Source: Bacteroidia bacterium
GTDB lineage: Bacteria; Bacteroidota; Bacteroidia; UBA4408
Direction: 5' to 3'
DNA length: 64,000 bases
Assembly (NCBI GenBank): GCA_020845635.1
Contig: JADLFI010000026.1
Location: 67,329-131,328 of the forward strand
Shown piece after piece: positions 18,500 through 26,609 of the stretch. Below the pieces are notes generated by a model, which had not been told where the DNA came from, ran no database searches, and saw only the letters and a list, made by a program, of their open reading frames with translations. Numbering within the stretch: position 1 is the stretch's first letter; each line of letters starts with the position of its first letter. Position numbers and translations under genes: made by a program.

Positions 18500-19141
18500 T
18501 TATTTTTTCTTTAACTCTCCTCCTAATTCTATCACGCAATTGTATTCATATACCTTATGCCTCCTGATGGCTGTACCAATATAACGGGCATTTTTATCTA
18601 ATAATGATTTGCGATGTCCAACATCAACAATATCTTGATCTATTAGTAAATCAATGACAATAGCTAAGGGGTTGTTTAATCCATACTGACAATTTTCTTG
18701 AACTAAAGAATAAGGATGAGTAACCGATTTTGCACGCTGAATTAAACTGCTGTTATTAGATGAAACATGACCAACCTTTCCATGTGTGCCCATATCAATA
18801 GCATGCCTTTTGGCCGACTCAAACAAATCGAATTTTGGGATTAAAACGCAAGCAGAAGGCATAGCATATAAGTCGGAATAGAGGCTTTTTAGGTAATTAT
18901 TTTTACTAATTTGAGCAGTATCAACATATTGTTTTAGATAAGTATCCGCAAACAAACTAGGATTAGTTCTTACTAAATTCAGATAAAAAATAACTTCTTT
19001 CTCGGCTTTACTTAAATAGCCTATGTCCTTGGCTGTATTGCATTTTTCAAGTACCGCTTTTTCCCATGGTGAAGGAATAGTGTCTGCATTTTCTTGAGAC
19101 AAGAGAAAAAATGGGATAATATAAACTAATAATAACTTCAT
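18500..19141 (-). CDS. Secreted CAP-domain (SCP-like) protein
   Basis: A signal peptide (MKLLLVYIIPFFLLSQ) is followed by a CAP domain in about residues 45-205. The conserved features are EVIFYLNLVRTNP, SAKRHAIDMGTHGKVGHVSS with the cavity histidine, QENCQYG, and DVGHRKSLLDKNARYIGTAI. Bacterial CAP proteins are extracellular or periplasmic with no agreed biochemical function. I start at the ATG that begins the signal peptide; a GTG 51 bases upstream would put 17 unrelated residues before it and run through a nested inverted repeat. Confidence 0.87.
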   Translation of the reverse strand: MKLLLVYIIPFFLLSQENADTIPSPWEKAVLEKCNTAKDIGYLSKAEKEVIFYLNLVRTNPSLFADTYLKQYVDTAQISKNNYLKSLYSDLYAMPSACVLIPKFDLFESAKRHAIDMGTHGKVGHVSSNNSSLIQRAKSVTHPYSLVQENCQYGLNNPLAIVIDLLIDQDIVDVGHRKSLLDKNARYIGTAIRRHKVYEYNCVIELGGELKKK

Positions 19142-19148
19142 ACCATTT

Positions 19149-19200
19149 TCTATACAGCATGAACTATGCCAATTATTGGCATAACTGCCCACAGTATAGA
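19149..19200. repeat. Nested inverted repeat upstream of the CAP-domain gene
   Basis: An inner perfect palindrome TATGCCAA-TTA-TTGGCATA occupies 19165-19183. An outer pair TCTATAC (19149-19155) and GTATAGA (19194-19200) brackets it nearly symmetrically. The whole lies 8-59 bases before the CAP-gene ATG and in no other gene. It could be a double operator or fold into hairpins in the leader RNA. I see no TAnnTTTG element here. Confidence 0.7.
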
Positions 19201-19267
19201 TAATATCATTAAAAATAGTAACAAATAACAGTATTTATTCTGTATAAAAAAAATCACTTTAAAATAC

Positions 19268-20911
19268 TTAATTTAAAGGAATCCCATCTATGTATGTTTT
19301 TATAACCTTAATAAATGGAATTTCATACTCATTGCAATTCATAATATCTTTATCAATAATGATAAAATCGGCTACTTTGCCCGGCTCAAGGCTTCCTTTC
19401 TGTTTGTCTTCAAAACCTGCATACGCAGCCCATATTGTAAATGCTTGTATAGCCTGCTGACGACTTATTTTATTTTGGGGTTCAAACCCTCCGGCAGGTA
19501 TTTTTCTAATATCTTGACGAGAAACAGCCGCGTATATTCCTAAAAACGGGTTAACGTCTTCAACAGGAAAATCACTGCCTCCGGCAATCATTCCGGCATA
19601 AGTTATCAGTTTCTTATATGCATAGGCATTACTGGCTCTTTCTTTTCCTATTCGATCGTAAACCCAATACATATCAGATGTAGCATGGGTAGGCTGTACG
19701 GAAGGAATAATTTTATTTTTTCTGAATTTCTGAAAATCATTTTCATTTATTACCTGTGCATGTTCAATTCTCCATCGTCTTTGGGTATTGCCTTGTAGAA
19801 CCTTTTCATATAAATGCAACATAAAACGATTGGCCGAGTCGCCAATACAATGGCTATTCATTTGAAAGGCAGATGCTGCAATTCTTTGTGCGTAAACCTC
19901 CAGGCTATCAATAGACGAAACAAAGAAGCCTCTTTCATTTTTTCGATCTAAATAGGGGTTTAATAAACAAGCCCCACGCGAGCCTAAAGCACCATCAGTG
20001 TATATTTTAAATGAGTTAACGGTAAGTTTTGGTTTGAAAACTGCTCCATTTTTTAGATAAAAATGAAAGTTTTCAACCTTGGGATTTAACATAGCATAAA
20101 TCCTCATTTTGAGTAGTCCCACAGTTTGCAAACTATCTAAATAATCAATGGCAGCTTTATCAATTCCTGCTTCGGCTACCGAGGTTAATCCAACCTTAAG
20201 ACAGTTTTCCTGTGCTTTTAATAAAAGTTTTGTTTTATCCTGTTTACTTGGCTCCGGGATTAGTTTAGTTACATAGTCAACAGCATTATCAACGAGAATC
20301 CCGGTTAGCTCTTTTTTACCTTTGCTCAATTTGGTTTGAAATATACCTCCCTCCACCTGAGTGTTTGGGCTTACACCTGCCATTTCGAGGGCTTTTTTAT
20401 TTGCCAATGCCGCATGACCGTCAATTCTGATAAGTACAACAGGCTTATCAGGAAACAATAAGTTTAAACTATCATTATTTGGAAATTCCTTGGATACCCA
20501 ATCGTTTTGATCCCAACCCCGCCCCTTTATCCAATGTATTTCAGGATTTTCTCGTGCAAAATCAACTATTCTATCGAGCACAGCATGAAAAGATTTTGTT
20601 CCTGTTAAGTTGGCTTCGTTTAAAGCCAAGGCATAATAATAAAAATGAGTATGAGCATCGTAAAGTCCCGGTAAAATGGTCTTTCCGTTCAAATTGTTTT
20701 TTTCTTTAGCATCATACTGTTCAAATATTTCATTGCTCTTACCTGTTGCGATAATCTTTCCGTCTTTAACGGCCATAGCTTCTGTTCGCGAAAACAATGA
20801 ATCTACAGTATAAATATTGGCATTATAAATTATATAATCAACCTTAGTTTTTTGGGTACAACCGCCCCCTATCAACACCAGCAAAAAATAGCACAATACA
20901 AGCTTTTTCAT
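19268..20911 (-). CDS. Amidohydrolase lipoprotein (YtcJ-like, amidohydrolase family 3)
   Basis: A metal-dependent hydrolase of the YtcJ group, tethered as a lipoprotein. The signal MKKLVLCYFLLVLIGGGCTQ ends in lipobox IGGGC. Features of the fold follow: LPGLYDAHTHFYYYA (metal-binding HTH), SFKIYTDGALGSRGA, RRWRIEHAQVINENDF, GGSDFPVEDVNPFLGIYAAV and a C-terminal GSLEPGKVADFIIID. The substrate is unknown; relatives act on amide or formamide bonds. I start at the ATG because the TTG 12 bases upstream lies inside the -7 element. Confidence 0.92.
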   Translation of the reverse strand: MKKLVLCYFLLVLIGGGCTQKTKVDYIIYNANIYTVDSLFSRTEAMAVKDGKIIATGKSNEIFEQYDAKEKNNLNGKTILPGLYDAHTHFYYYALALNEANLTGTKSFHAVLDRIVDFARENPEIHWIKGRGWDQNDWVSKEFPNNDSLNLLFPDKPVVLIRIDGHAALANKKALEMAGVSPNTQVEGGIFQTKLSKGKKELTGILVDNAVDYVTKLIPEPSKQDKTKLLLKAQENCLKVGLTSVAEAGIDKAAIDYLDSLQTVGLLKMRIYAMLNPKVENFHFYLKNGAVFKPKLTVNSFKIYTDGALGSRGACLLNPYLDRKNERGFFVSSIDSLEVYAQRIAASAFQMNSHCIGDSANRFMLHLYEKVLQGNTQRRWRIEHAQVINENDFQKFRKNKIIPSVQPTHATSDMYWVYDRIGKERASNAYAYKKLITYAGMIAGGSDFPVEDVNPFLGIYAAVSRQDIRKIPAGGFEPQNKISRQQAIQAFTIWAAYAGFEDKQKGSLEPGKVADFIIIDKDIMNCNEYEIPFIKVIKTYIDGIPLN

Positions 20912-20920
20912 GTATAAAAC

Positions 20921-20928
20921 CAAAAATA
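20921..20928 (-). promoter_or_regulatory. -7 element of the amidohydrolase gene
   Basis: TATTTTTG on the minus strand matches TAnnTTTG, 9 bases before the ATG and just past the SDR stop codon. The transcript would be nearly leaderless. No clear TTG -33 element. Confidence 0.5.
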
Positions 20929-20929
20929 T

Positions 20930-21685
20930 TTACCTTCTTATAGTAGTTGTTGAATTTGCCTGAGCTTTGGGGGTAATAACAATATCACTAATATTTACAT
21001 GATCGGGACGCGAAACTGCCCAGAAAATTGCCTCGGCTATATCATGAGCAGTTAATGGTGTTACTCCAATATATACGTTTTTAGCACGATTTTCATCGCC
21101 TTTAAACCGTACCAAACTAAATTCTGTTTCAACCATTCCCGGAGCAATATTAGTTACCTTTACACCATATTGCAAAAGGTCAATACGCATGGTTTGAGAT
21201 AATGAATCTACTGCATGTTTAGTAGCACAATAAACATTTCCATTGGCATAATTTTCTTTACCTGCAACTGAGCTTAAGTTAACAATATGACCACTCTTGC
21301 GTGCTGCCATTTTTGGGGCAATTAAACGAGTTATATAGAGCAACCCCTTTAAATTAATATCAATCATAGTTTCCCAATCGCTCAAAAGCCCTTCTTGTAT
21401 TGGACTAAGCCCTGCTGCCAACCCTGCATTATTAATTAATACATCAATATTTTTAAATTCATCAGGCAATGATTCAATTGCTTTTTTACACTCTTCGTGC
21501 TTGGCAATATCAAAGTTAAGACTATGTACTGATGAGTTATATTTTGAATGTAACAGTTTTTCAAGATTTTCAAGACGCTCTTTTCTACGCCCGGTAATAA
21601 TAATTTGATATCCGTTTTTTGCAAATAAAGTAGCACAAGCCTCACCTATACCTGAAGTTGCTCCGGTTATTAAAATAGTTTTCAA
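20930..21685 (-). CDS. Short-chain dehydrogenase/reductase (YdfG-like)
   Basis: An NAD(P)-dependent classical SDR of about 250 residues. The cofactor motif is TGATSGIGEACATLF and the R residues in TGRRKERL suggest NADP. NNAGLAAG, the catalytic Ser (NLSSVAG) and YCATK with the Tyr-x-x-x-Lys pair are all present. The group resembles YdfG/serine dehydrogenases; the substrate is unknown. The frame is open further upstream to an ATG at 21778, but a two-element promoter lies inside that extension. I therefore start at TTG 21685, giving MKTILITGATSGIG. Confidence 0.85.
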   Translation of the reverse strand: MKTILITGATSGIGEACATLFAKNGYQIIITGRRKERLENLEKLLHSKYNSSVHSLNFDIAKHEECKKAIESLPDEFKNIDVLINNAGLAAGLSPIQEGLLSDWETMIDINLKGLLYITRLIAPKMAARKSGHIVNLSSVAGKENYANGNVYCATKHAVDSLSQTMRIDLLQYGVKVTNIAPGMVETEFSLVRFKGDENRAKNVYIGVTPLTAHDIAEAIFWAVSRPDHVNISDIVITPKAQANSTTTIRR

Positions 21686-21708
21686 AGTTTTGGGTTTTAT
21701 GATTTTCA

Positions 21709-21739
21709 CAAATGTATTATCTTTTAATAAATATAACAA
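21709..21739 (-). promoter_or_regulatory. Promoter of the SDR gene
   Basis: On the minus strand TTG, 20 bases and TACATTTG form a two-element Bacteroidota promoter. Transcription would begin near 21703, about 18 bases before the TTG start codon. Confidence 0.72.
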
Positions 21740-21917
21740 TTTATAAGGCTTTACAACTGTCAATAATGAACCATACATACATATTTTGCCTTACGCATTT
21801 CGGTTCAATAAATACAACCAACAGTTCAAAAGACCTTGAAATGAATGAAATATTTTTTTTGCAAATAACTAACAATCAAATGTTTACATATTTAATAAAA
21901 AGCAACATTATATTTTC

Positions 21918-21947
21918 TTGTTATATAATTAAAAAAAAGTAAATTTG
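21918..21947 (+). promoter_or_regulatory. Promoter of the TPR membrane protein and ribH
   Basis: TTG, 19 bases and TAAATTTG: an exact match to the two-element Bacteroidota promoter, 25 bases before the ATG. Confidence 0.85.
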
Positions 21948-21972
21948 CGCTCCGTAAAAAACAAACATAGTT

Positions 21973-22656
21973 ATGTCCAATAAAGATAAAAAAGAAGTTT
22001 TAGTAGATGTACAGGAAGTTTACAGCAAAGCTGAACGATATATTGAGGAAAACAGAAAAAGTTTAGCTATTATAGTTGGTGCCTTAGTACTGGTAATTGG
22101 CGGTTATTTTGCCTGGAAACAATTCTATTTAAAACCTCTTGAAGATGAAGCCCAAACAACCATGTTTATGGCACAAAAATATTTTGAACAAGATTCTATA
22201 CAAAAGGCTATTGATGGCGATGGCAATTACAAAGGCTTTAAATATATTATTGAAGAGTACGGAATTACAAAATCGGCTAATTTAGCTCATTATTATTTAG
22301 GTATATGTTACTTAAATCAAGGTAAGTTTCAGGAAGCCATAGATAATTTAAAGGAGTTTGAAACCGAAGATGAAATTTTAGGACCTATTGCTACCGGTGC
22401 GATTGGCGATGCCAATATGGAATTAAATAAGAAAGAGGAAGCAGTAACATTTTACCTGAAGGCTGCCAAACAAAACGATAATAAATTTACTTCCCCTTTA
22501 TATTTAATGAAGGCTGCAATGGCTTATGAGGAACAAAATGATTACAAAAATGCCGTAAAAATTTACGAGCAAATTAAATCAAACTATCCTGACAGTAATG
22601 AAGGACGTGAAGTAGAAAGATATTTGAATCGTGCTAAAATGTTAGCCGGCATTTAG
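21973..22656 (+). CDS. TPR protein with an N-terminal membrane anchor (YfgM-like)
   Basis: A 227-residue protein with one membrane segment (about residues 31-48, LAIIVGALVLVIGGYFAW) and a periplasmic tail of TPR-like helical pairs (LAHYYLGICYLNQGKFQEAI, KAAMAYEEQNDYKNAVKIYE). This layout resembles YfgM, an ancillary subunit of the SecYEG translocon, but similarity in a TPR region is weak evidence of the same job. It is followed after 20 bases by ribH, and both probably share the upstream promoter. Confidence 0.8.
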   Translation: MSNKDKKEVLVDVQEVYSKAERYIEENRKSLAIIVGALVLVIGGYFAWKQFYLKPLEDEAQTTMFMAQKYFEQDSIQKAIDGDGNYKGFKYIIEEYGITKSANLAHYYLGICYLNQGKFQEAIDNLKEFETEDEILGPIATGAIGDANMELNKKEEAVTFYLKAAKQNDNKFTSPLYLMKAAMAYEEQNDYKNAVKIYEQIKSNYPDSNEGREVERYLNRAKMLAGI

Positions 22657-22658
22657 GA

Positions 22659-22674
22659 TTAAGATATATCTTAA
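22659..22674. repeat. 16-base perfect palindrome before ribH
   Basis: TTAAGATATATCTTAA fills the gap between the TPR-gene stop and the ribH ATG two bases away. It could be an operator or a small leader hairpin (six-base stem) over the ribosome entry site. I see no riboswitch-like sequence. Confidence 0.5.
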
Positions 22675-22676
22675 CC

Positions 22677-23174
22677 ATGTCATCTGCCAATAAAAATCTT
22701 TCTCAAAACGAGTTATTTTCTGTAATTCCGCCTACCCCGGGTAAAAAATACGCTATAGTGGTTTCTGAATGGAATCATGAAATAACTTCAGCTTTGCGCG
22801 ATGGTGCCTATAGCACTTTAATAAGCTATGTTCCTGAAAATGATATTGAGGTTTTTTATGTACCCGGTAGTTTTGAGCTTACTTTTGGTGCACAACAAGT
22901 GCTTGAAAGCAACAAGTTTGATGCTGTAATTTGTTTAGGGTGTGTAATTCAGGGCGAAACAAGACACTTTGACTTTATTTGTCAGGCCGTTTCTCAGGGC
23001 ATTACGCAACTTACTATTCAATATAAAAAGCCTGTTATTTTTGGCGTTTTAACTACAGATAATGTAGCGCAAGCAAAAGACCGTGCCGGTGGTAAACATG
23101 GCAATAAAGGTGTTGAAGCAGCAGCCACAGCCCTTAAAGCTGTTGACCTTATGACTAAAATTTCAAACGGATAA
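22677..23174 (+). CDS. ribH: 6,7-dimethyl-8-ribityllumazine synthase
   Basis: Condenses 5-amino-6-ribitylamino-uracil with 3,4-dihydroxy-2-butanone 4-phosphate, the penultimate step of riboflavin synthesis. The conserved stretches are VVSEWNHEIT, VPGSFELTFGAQ, GCVIQGETRHFDF with the catalytic His, and FGVLTTDN followed by DRAGGKHGNKGVEAA. The 165 residues are full length. Other rib genes are not in the window. A perfect palindrome lies immediately before the start. Confidence 0.97.
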   Translation: MSSANKNLSQNELFSVIPPTPGKKYAIVVSEWNHEITSALRDGAYSTLISYVPENDIEVFYVPGSFELTFGAQQVLESNKFDAVICLGCVIQGETRHFDFICQAVSQGITQLTIQYKKPVIFGVLTTDNVAQAKDRAGGKHGNKGVEAAATALKAVDLMTKISNG

Positions 23175-23476
23175 TTTCACCGTTTCCAGTCTTTATTAGA
23201 TATTTTAGAATTAGAAGTGTTTCAATGAATATCCTCATTTCAAAAGGTATTATAAATATTCAATAAGCAACATAGTTTACACATTCCTTGATATTTCTAT
23301 ACATTTCTCGGTTAGTTATTTCATGTTTAATAAAACATACTTTATTAAAATATGTAGAATAGTAAAGAATGCTTTGAATATTTTTCCAATAAAGTTGTGG
23401 CTATGTTTTTAGGAATTATAATGAAATGAAATGAAATGAAATGAAATAGGTAGTATTTATGTAAAGTACTGCAAAC
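23175..23476. other. Convergent spacer after ribH
   Basis: About 300 AT-rich bases between two convergent stop codons. It holds a short tandem repeat and no gene or clear terminator that I can see. Confidence 0.55.
23421..23447. repeat. Five-copy pentanucleotide repeat (ATGAA)5
   Basis: Five exact ATGAA copies followed by AT. It lies between two stop codons, so changes in copy number would not switch a reading frame or a promoter of either neighbour. Confidence 0.9.
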
Positions 23477-23995
23477 TTAATACGATATAAACAACTTTAT
23501 TTGTTTCTGAATATCATTTAAAAGCGGCTCAGAGACAATTTTATTTTCTTGAATATGTTGTAAAATAAGTGAAATAGGTAATTTGTAAGGCATTACATTG
23601 GCATTCAAATAGTGCAAAATTCCGGTTAAATGGTCTATACCTCTTAAATTTCCTCCCCTTCCGGTGGCCACCCCGGTTAGTGCAATCTTCTTGTTCTCCA
23701 AAGCTTTGTGTGGCAATGCGTCAATAAACAATTTTAAGACTCCAGGAATACTTCCATTATACTCAGGAGCAATAATCATTATTTTTTGAGCATTAACAAT
23801 GTATTTATCTACTATTTTTTCAAACTCATTATGCTTAATACCTATACTTTGATCCAAGATTAAATTTCCATCAATATCTTCAAGACTAATACTTTGGAAA
23901 GGAATATTAATATTTATTAAGAATTGTTCATAAGTTTTTGAAACAATGGAAGTTCTATTATCAGGCCTATTAGTAGCGTTAAGCAAGGTTATCAT
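23477..23995 (-). CDS. NAD(P)H-dependent FMN reductase
   Basis: A flavodoxin-fold oxidoreductase of the FMN reductase family, 172 residues and cytoplasmic. The phosphate-binding loop is NATNRPDNRTS, and APEYNGSIPGVLKLFIDAL is the family signature around the flavin. GVATGRGGNLRGIDHL follows. Relatives reduce FMN, quinones, azo dyes or chromate, so the substrate is open. It is a single minus-strand gene; no TAnnTTTG element stands out upstream. Confidence 0.9.
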   Translation of the reverse strand: MITLLNATNRPDNRTSIVSKTYEQFLININIPFQSISLEDIDGNLILDQSIGIKHNEFEKIVDKYIVNAQKIMIIAPEYNGSIPGVLKLFIDALPHKALENKKIALTGVATGRGGNLRGIDHLTGILHYLNANVMPYKLPISLILQHIQENKIVSEPLLNDIQKQIKLFISY

Positions 23996-24154
23996 TATAT
24001 TTTTTTCAACAAAAAACTGTTTAAATTATTAACAAATAAAAAGCTATAAGAATTGTAAATTCGCGTAAAATTTTAATTCTTATGCAACTTGCTGCAAAGG
24101 GATAAAAAAAATAGGAAATAGAAAAATAATTTATTTTAATATTTAATATACATA

Positions 24155-24838
24155 ATGCAAATAACCTATTACGGACATTCGTGTTTTGAGGCTGTATTGG
24201 GCGGAAAGAAAATTCTTTTCGACCCTTTTGTTTCTGATAATGAATTAGCCAAAAACATTGATATTAATAACATTAAACCTGACTACATTCTTATTTCGCA
24301 CGGTCATTATGACCATGTTGCCGATACCGTGAGCATAGCCAAACAAAGTGGAGCAAAAGTAATAGCCAATTTCGAAATTGTTCAATGGCTCAACAAACAA
24401 GGAGTTGAAAATACACATCCAATGAATACCGGTGGCAAGTGGATTTTTGACTTCGGAAAGGTAAAATGTGTATCGGCTGTACATAGCAGTAGCTTACCCG
24501 ATGGTTCGTATGGGGGTACAGCTATGGGTTTTATTATTGAATCGCAAGATGCCAATTTTTATTACTCGGGCGACACAGCTCTTACCTACGATATGAAACT
24601 TATTGGTGAATTTAGAACCTTAGATTTTGCATTTCTATGCATAGGCGATAACTTCACCATGAGTGTTGACAATGCCCTCATTGCTGCAGATTTTATTAAA
24701 TGTAATAAAATAATTGGAATGCACTACGATACCTTTGGGTATATAAAAATAAACCATGAGGAAGCTATCAAAAAATTCAGTTACCAAGGAAAAGAGTTAG
24801 TTTTAATGAAGATAGGAGAAACAATTAATTATAAATAA
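24155..24838 (+). CDS. UlaG-like metallo-beta-lactamase-fold hydrolase (UPF0173 family)
   Basis: A metal-dependent hydrolase of 227 residues with the metallo-beta-lactamase fold. YYGHSCFEA at the N-terminus, SHGHYDHVADT (the HxHxDH site), YYSGDTALTYDMKLI and GMHYDTF are the family landmarks. The substrate is unknown; UlaG relatives hydrolyse lactone or phosphodiester bonds. It ends 24 bases before parA, in the same direction, and may share its transcript. Confidence 0.9.
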   Translation: MQITYYGHSCFEAVLGGKKILFDPFVSDNELAKNIDINNIKPDYILISHGHYDHVADTVSIAKQSGAKVIANFEIVQWLNKQGVENTHPMNTGGKWIFDFGKVKCVSAVHSSSLPDGSYGGTAMGFIIESQDANFYYSGDTALTYDMKLIGEFRTLDFAFLCIGDNFTMSVDNALIAADFIKCNKIIGMHYDTFGYIKINHEEAIKKFSYQGKELVLMKIGETINYK

Positions 24839-24862
24839 AAGGAGCATATATCATTAACCATT

Positions 24863-25669
24863 ATGGGTAAAATAATTTCAATAGCCAATCAGAAAGGTGG
24901 AGTAGGAAAAACAACCACAGCTATTAATTTAGCTGCAAGTCTTGCAGTACTTGAGTTTAAAACACTGTTAGTAGATGCCGACCCGCAAGCTAATTCAACT
25001 TCGGGGGTGGGTTTTGACCCAAAAAATATTAAAACTAGTATTTACGAAGCTCTTATAAACGAGGCCGAACCTAAAGATATTATACTTGAAACCACTACGC
25101 CTAATTTGTACTTGTTACCTGCACATATTGACCTCGTAGGGGCTGAAATTGAAATTATTAATATGGCCAATCGCGAGCACATGATGCGTGCCGCCTTAAG
25201 CAAAATAAAAAATGATTTTGACTTTATCATCATTGACTGCTCTCCTTCATTGGGTTTGGTTACCATTAACTCTTTAACTGCTTCTGATTCGGTAATAATT
25301 CCGGTGCAATGCGAGTATTTTGCTTTAGAAGGATTGGGAAAACTTTTGAATACCATCAAGATTGTTCAAACCCGTTTAAATCCCGACTTAGAGATTGAAG
25401 GAATATTACTAACTATGTATGATATACGTTTGCGTTTAAGTAATCAGGTGGTTGAAGAAGTTAAAACACATTTTCAGCAAATGGTTTTTGACACTATAAT
25501 TCAACGCAACACCAAATTGGGCGAAGCCCCTAGCTTTGGCGAAACTATTATTATGCACGATGCTACCAGCAAAGGTGCCATCAATTATTTGAATTTAGCA
25601 CGCGAGATATTACAAAAAAATGGGCTTACTAGAATAGCCACCGATGATAAAACATTACCTGAAGAATAA
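24863..25669 (+). CDS. parA: Chromosome-partitioning ATPase ParA
   Basis: A ParA/Soj-type ATPase that moves ParB-parS complexes during chromosome segregation. The deviant Walker A motif is KGGVGKTTTAINLAASL, with DADPQANSTSG after it and the Walker B region FDFIIIDCSPSLG. The 268 residues have no N-terminal DNA-binding extension, as in chromosomal ParA. It is followed after two bases by parB. A purine-rich AAAAGGAGCAT lies about 20 bases before the start, rather far for a ribosome site. Confidence 0.96.
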   Translation: MGKIISIANQKGGVGKTTTAINLAASLAVLEFKTLLVDADPQANSTSGVGFDPKNIKTSIYEALINEAEPKDIILETTTPNLYLLPAHIDLVGAEIEIINMANREHMMRAALSKIKNDFDFIIIDCSPSLGLVTINSLTASDSVIIPVQCEYFALEGLGKLLNTIKIVQTRLNPDLEIEGILLTMYDIRLRLSNQVVEEVKTHFQQMVFDTIIQRNTKLGEAPSFGETIIMHDATSKGAINYLNLAREILQKNGLTRIATDDKTLPEE

Positions 25670-25671
25670 AC

Positions 25672-26595
25672 ATGAGCAATAATCAGAAAAAAAGAGCATT
25701 AGGAAAGGGATTAAGCGCCCTGTTAGAAGATAATAAAACGGATATTACCACAAGCAGTACTATTAGTGATATTCCGGTGGCTACTGTAGGTAACATTGCC
25801 AATCTTAAGATTGAACAAATTGAAGCCAATCCATTTCAGCCCCGTACACATTTTGAAGAGGTGGCTTTAACTGAATTAGCTGACTCTATTGCTACACACG
25901 GAATTATTCAACCTGTAACCGTTCGTAAATTAGGTTATGATAAATACCAGTTGATTAGCGGTGAAAGACGTTTTAGAGCTTCGCAATTGGCCGGCCTGAA
26001 AGAGATTCCGGCCTATATCAGAATAGCTAACGACCAAGCCATGCTTGAGATGGCATTGGTTGAAAACGTACAGCGCGAAAACCTTGATGCTATTGAGGTA
26101 GCTATAAGCTATAAAAGATTGATATATGAATGCCAGCTAACCCAGGAAGCCGTAGCCGAAAAGGTAAGTAAACAAAGAAGCACCGTTACCAATTATTTGC
26201 GATTATTGAAATTACCCGAAGAAATTCAACTAGGATTAAGAGAACAAAAAATAAGTATGGGACATGCCAGGGCTCTTATTAATATTGAAAATAAAGATAC
26301 GCAATTGGCTATTTACAACACCATTGTTGATCAAGATTTATCTGTACGCGACACCGAAGAGCTAGTGCGTGAAACCTCTAAAGCAGGTATAACCGCTTCC
26401 GAAAATATCGAAAAAACAAAGTCAGTAAAAGTAGGGGTTAATCAAAGTACAGATATAAACCTAAGTAAAGATTTAAAGCAACACTTTAACAAACATGCCG
26501 AAATAAAAAGAGCGCCAAATGGAAAAGGAAAGATTATTTTGCCTTTTTATTCTGAAGATGAAATGAATCTGTTCATTCAACGTTTACTTAAATAA
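25672..26595 (+). CDS. parB: ParB/RepB/Spo0J partition protein
   Basis: Binds parS and, as a CTP-dependent clamp, forms the partition complex. The N-terminus KKRALGKGLSALLEDN is the ParA-interacting region. NPFQPRTHFEE and GERRFRASQLAGLKEIPAY belong to the CTP-binding ParB domain, and a helix-turn-helix (LTQEAVAEKVSKQRSTVTNY) follows. The C-terminus fits the dimerisation region. The 307 residues are full length. I found no good parS copy in the window. Confidence 0.96.
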   Translation: MSNNQKKRALGKGLSALLEDNKTDITTSSTISDIPVATVGNIANLKIEQIEANPFQPRTHFEEVALTELADSIATHGIIQPVTVRKLGYDKYQLISGERRFRASQLAGLKEIPAYIRIANDQAMLEMALVENVQRENLDAIEVAISYKRLIYECQLTQEAVAEKVSKQRSTVTNYLRLLKLPEEIQLGLREQKISMGHARALINIENKDTQLAIYNTIVDQDLSVRDTEELVRETSKAGITASENIEKTKSVKVGVNQSTDINLSKDLKQHFNKHAEIKRAPNGKGKIILPFYSEDEMNLFIQRLLK

Positions 26596-26609
26596 AATAC
26601 TTCCATTGA

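Noticed and set aside
19142-19192. A longer start (GTG at 19192) for the CAP-domain protein
   Set aside because: The added 17 residues are not a signal peptide, and the region is a nested inverted repeat. The ATG at 19141 directly starts a good signal peptide.
20912-20923. TTG at 20923 as start of the amidohydrolase lipoprotein
   Set aside because: It lies inside the TATTTTTG element, so it would not be transcribed, and the ATG at 20911 gives a standard lipoprotein signal peptide.
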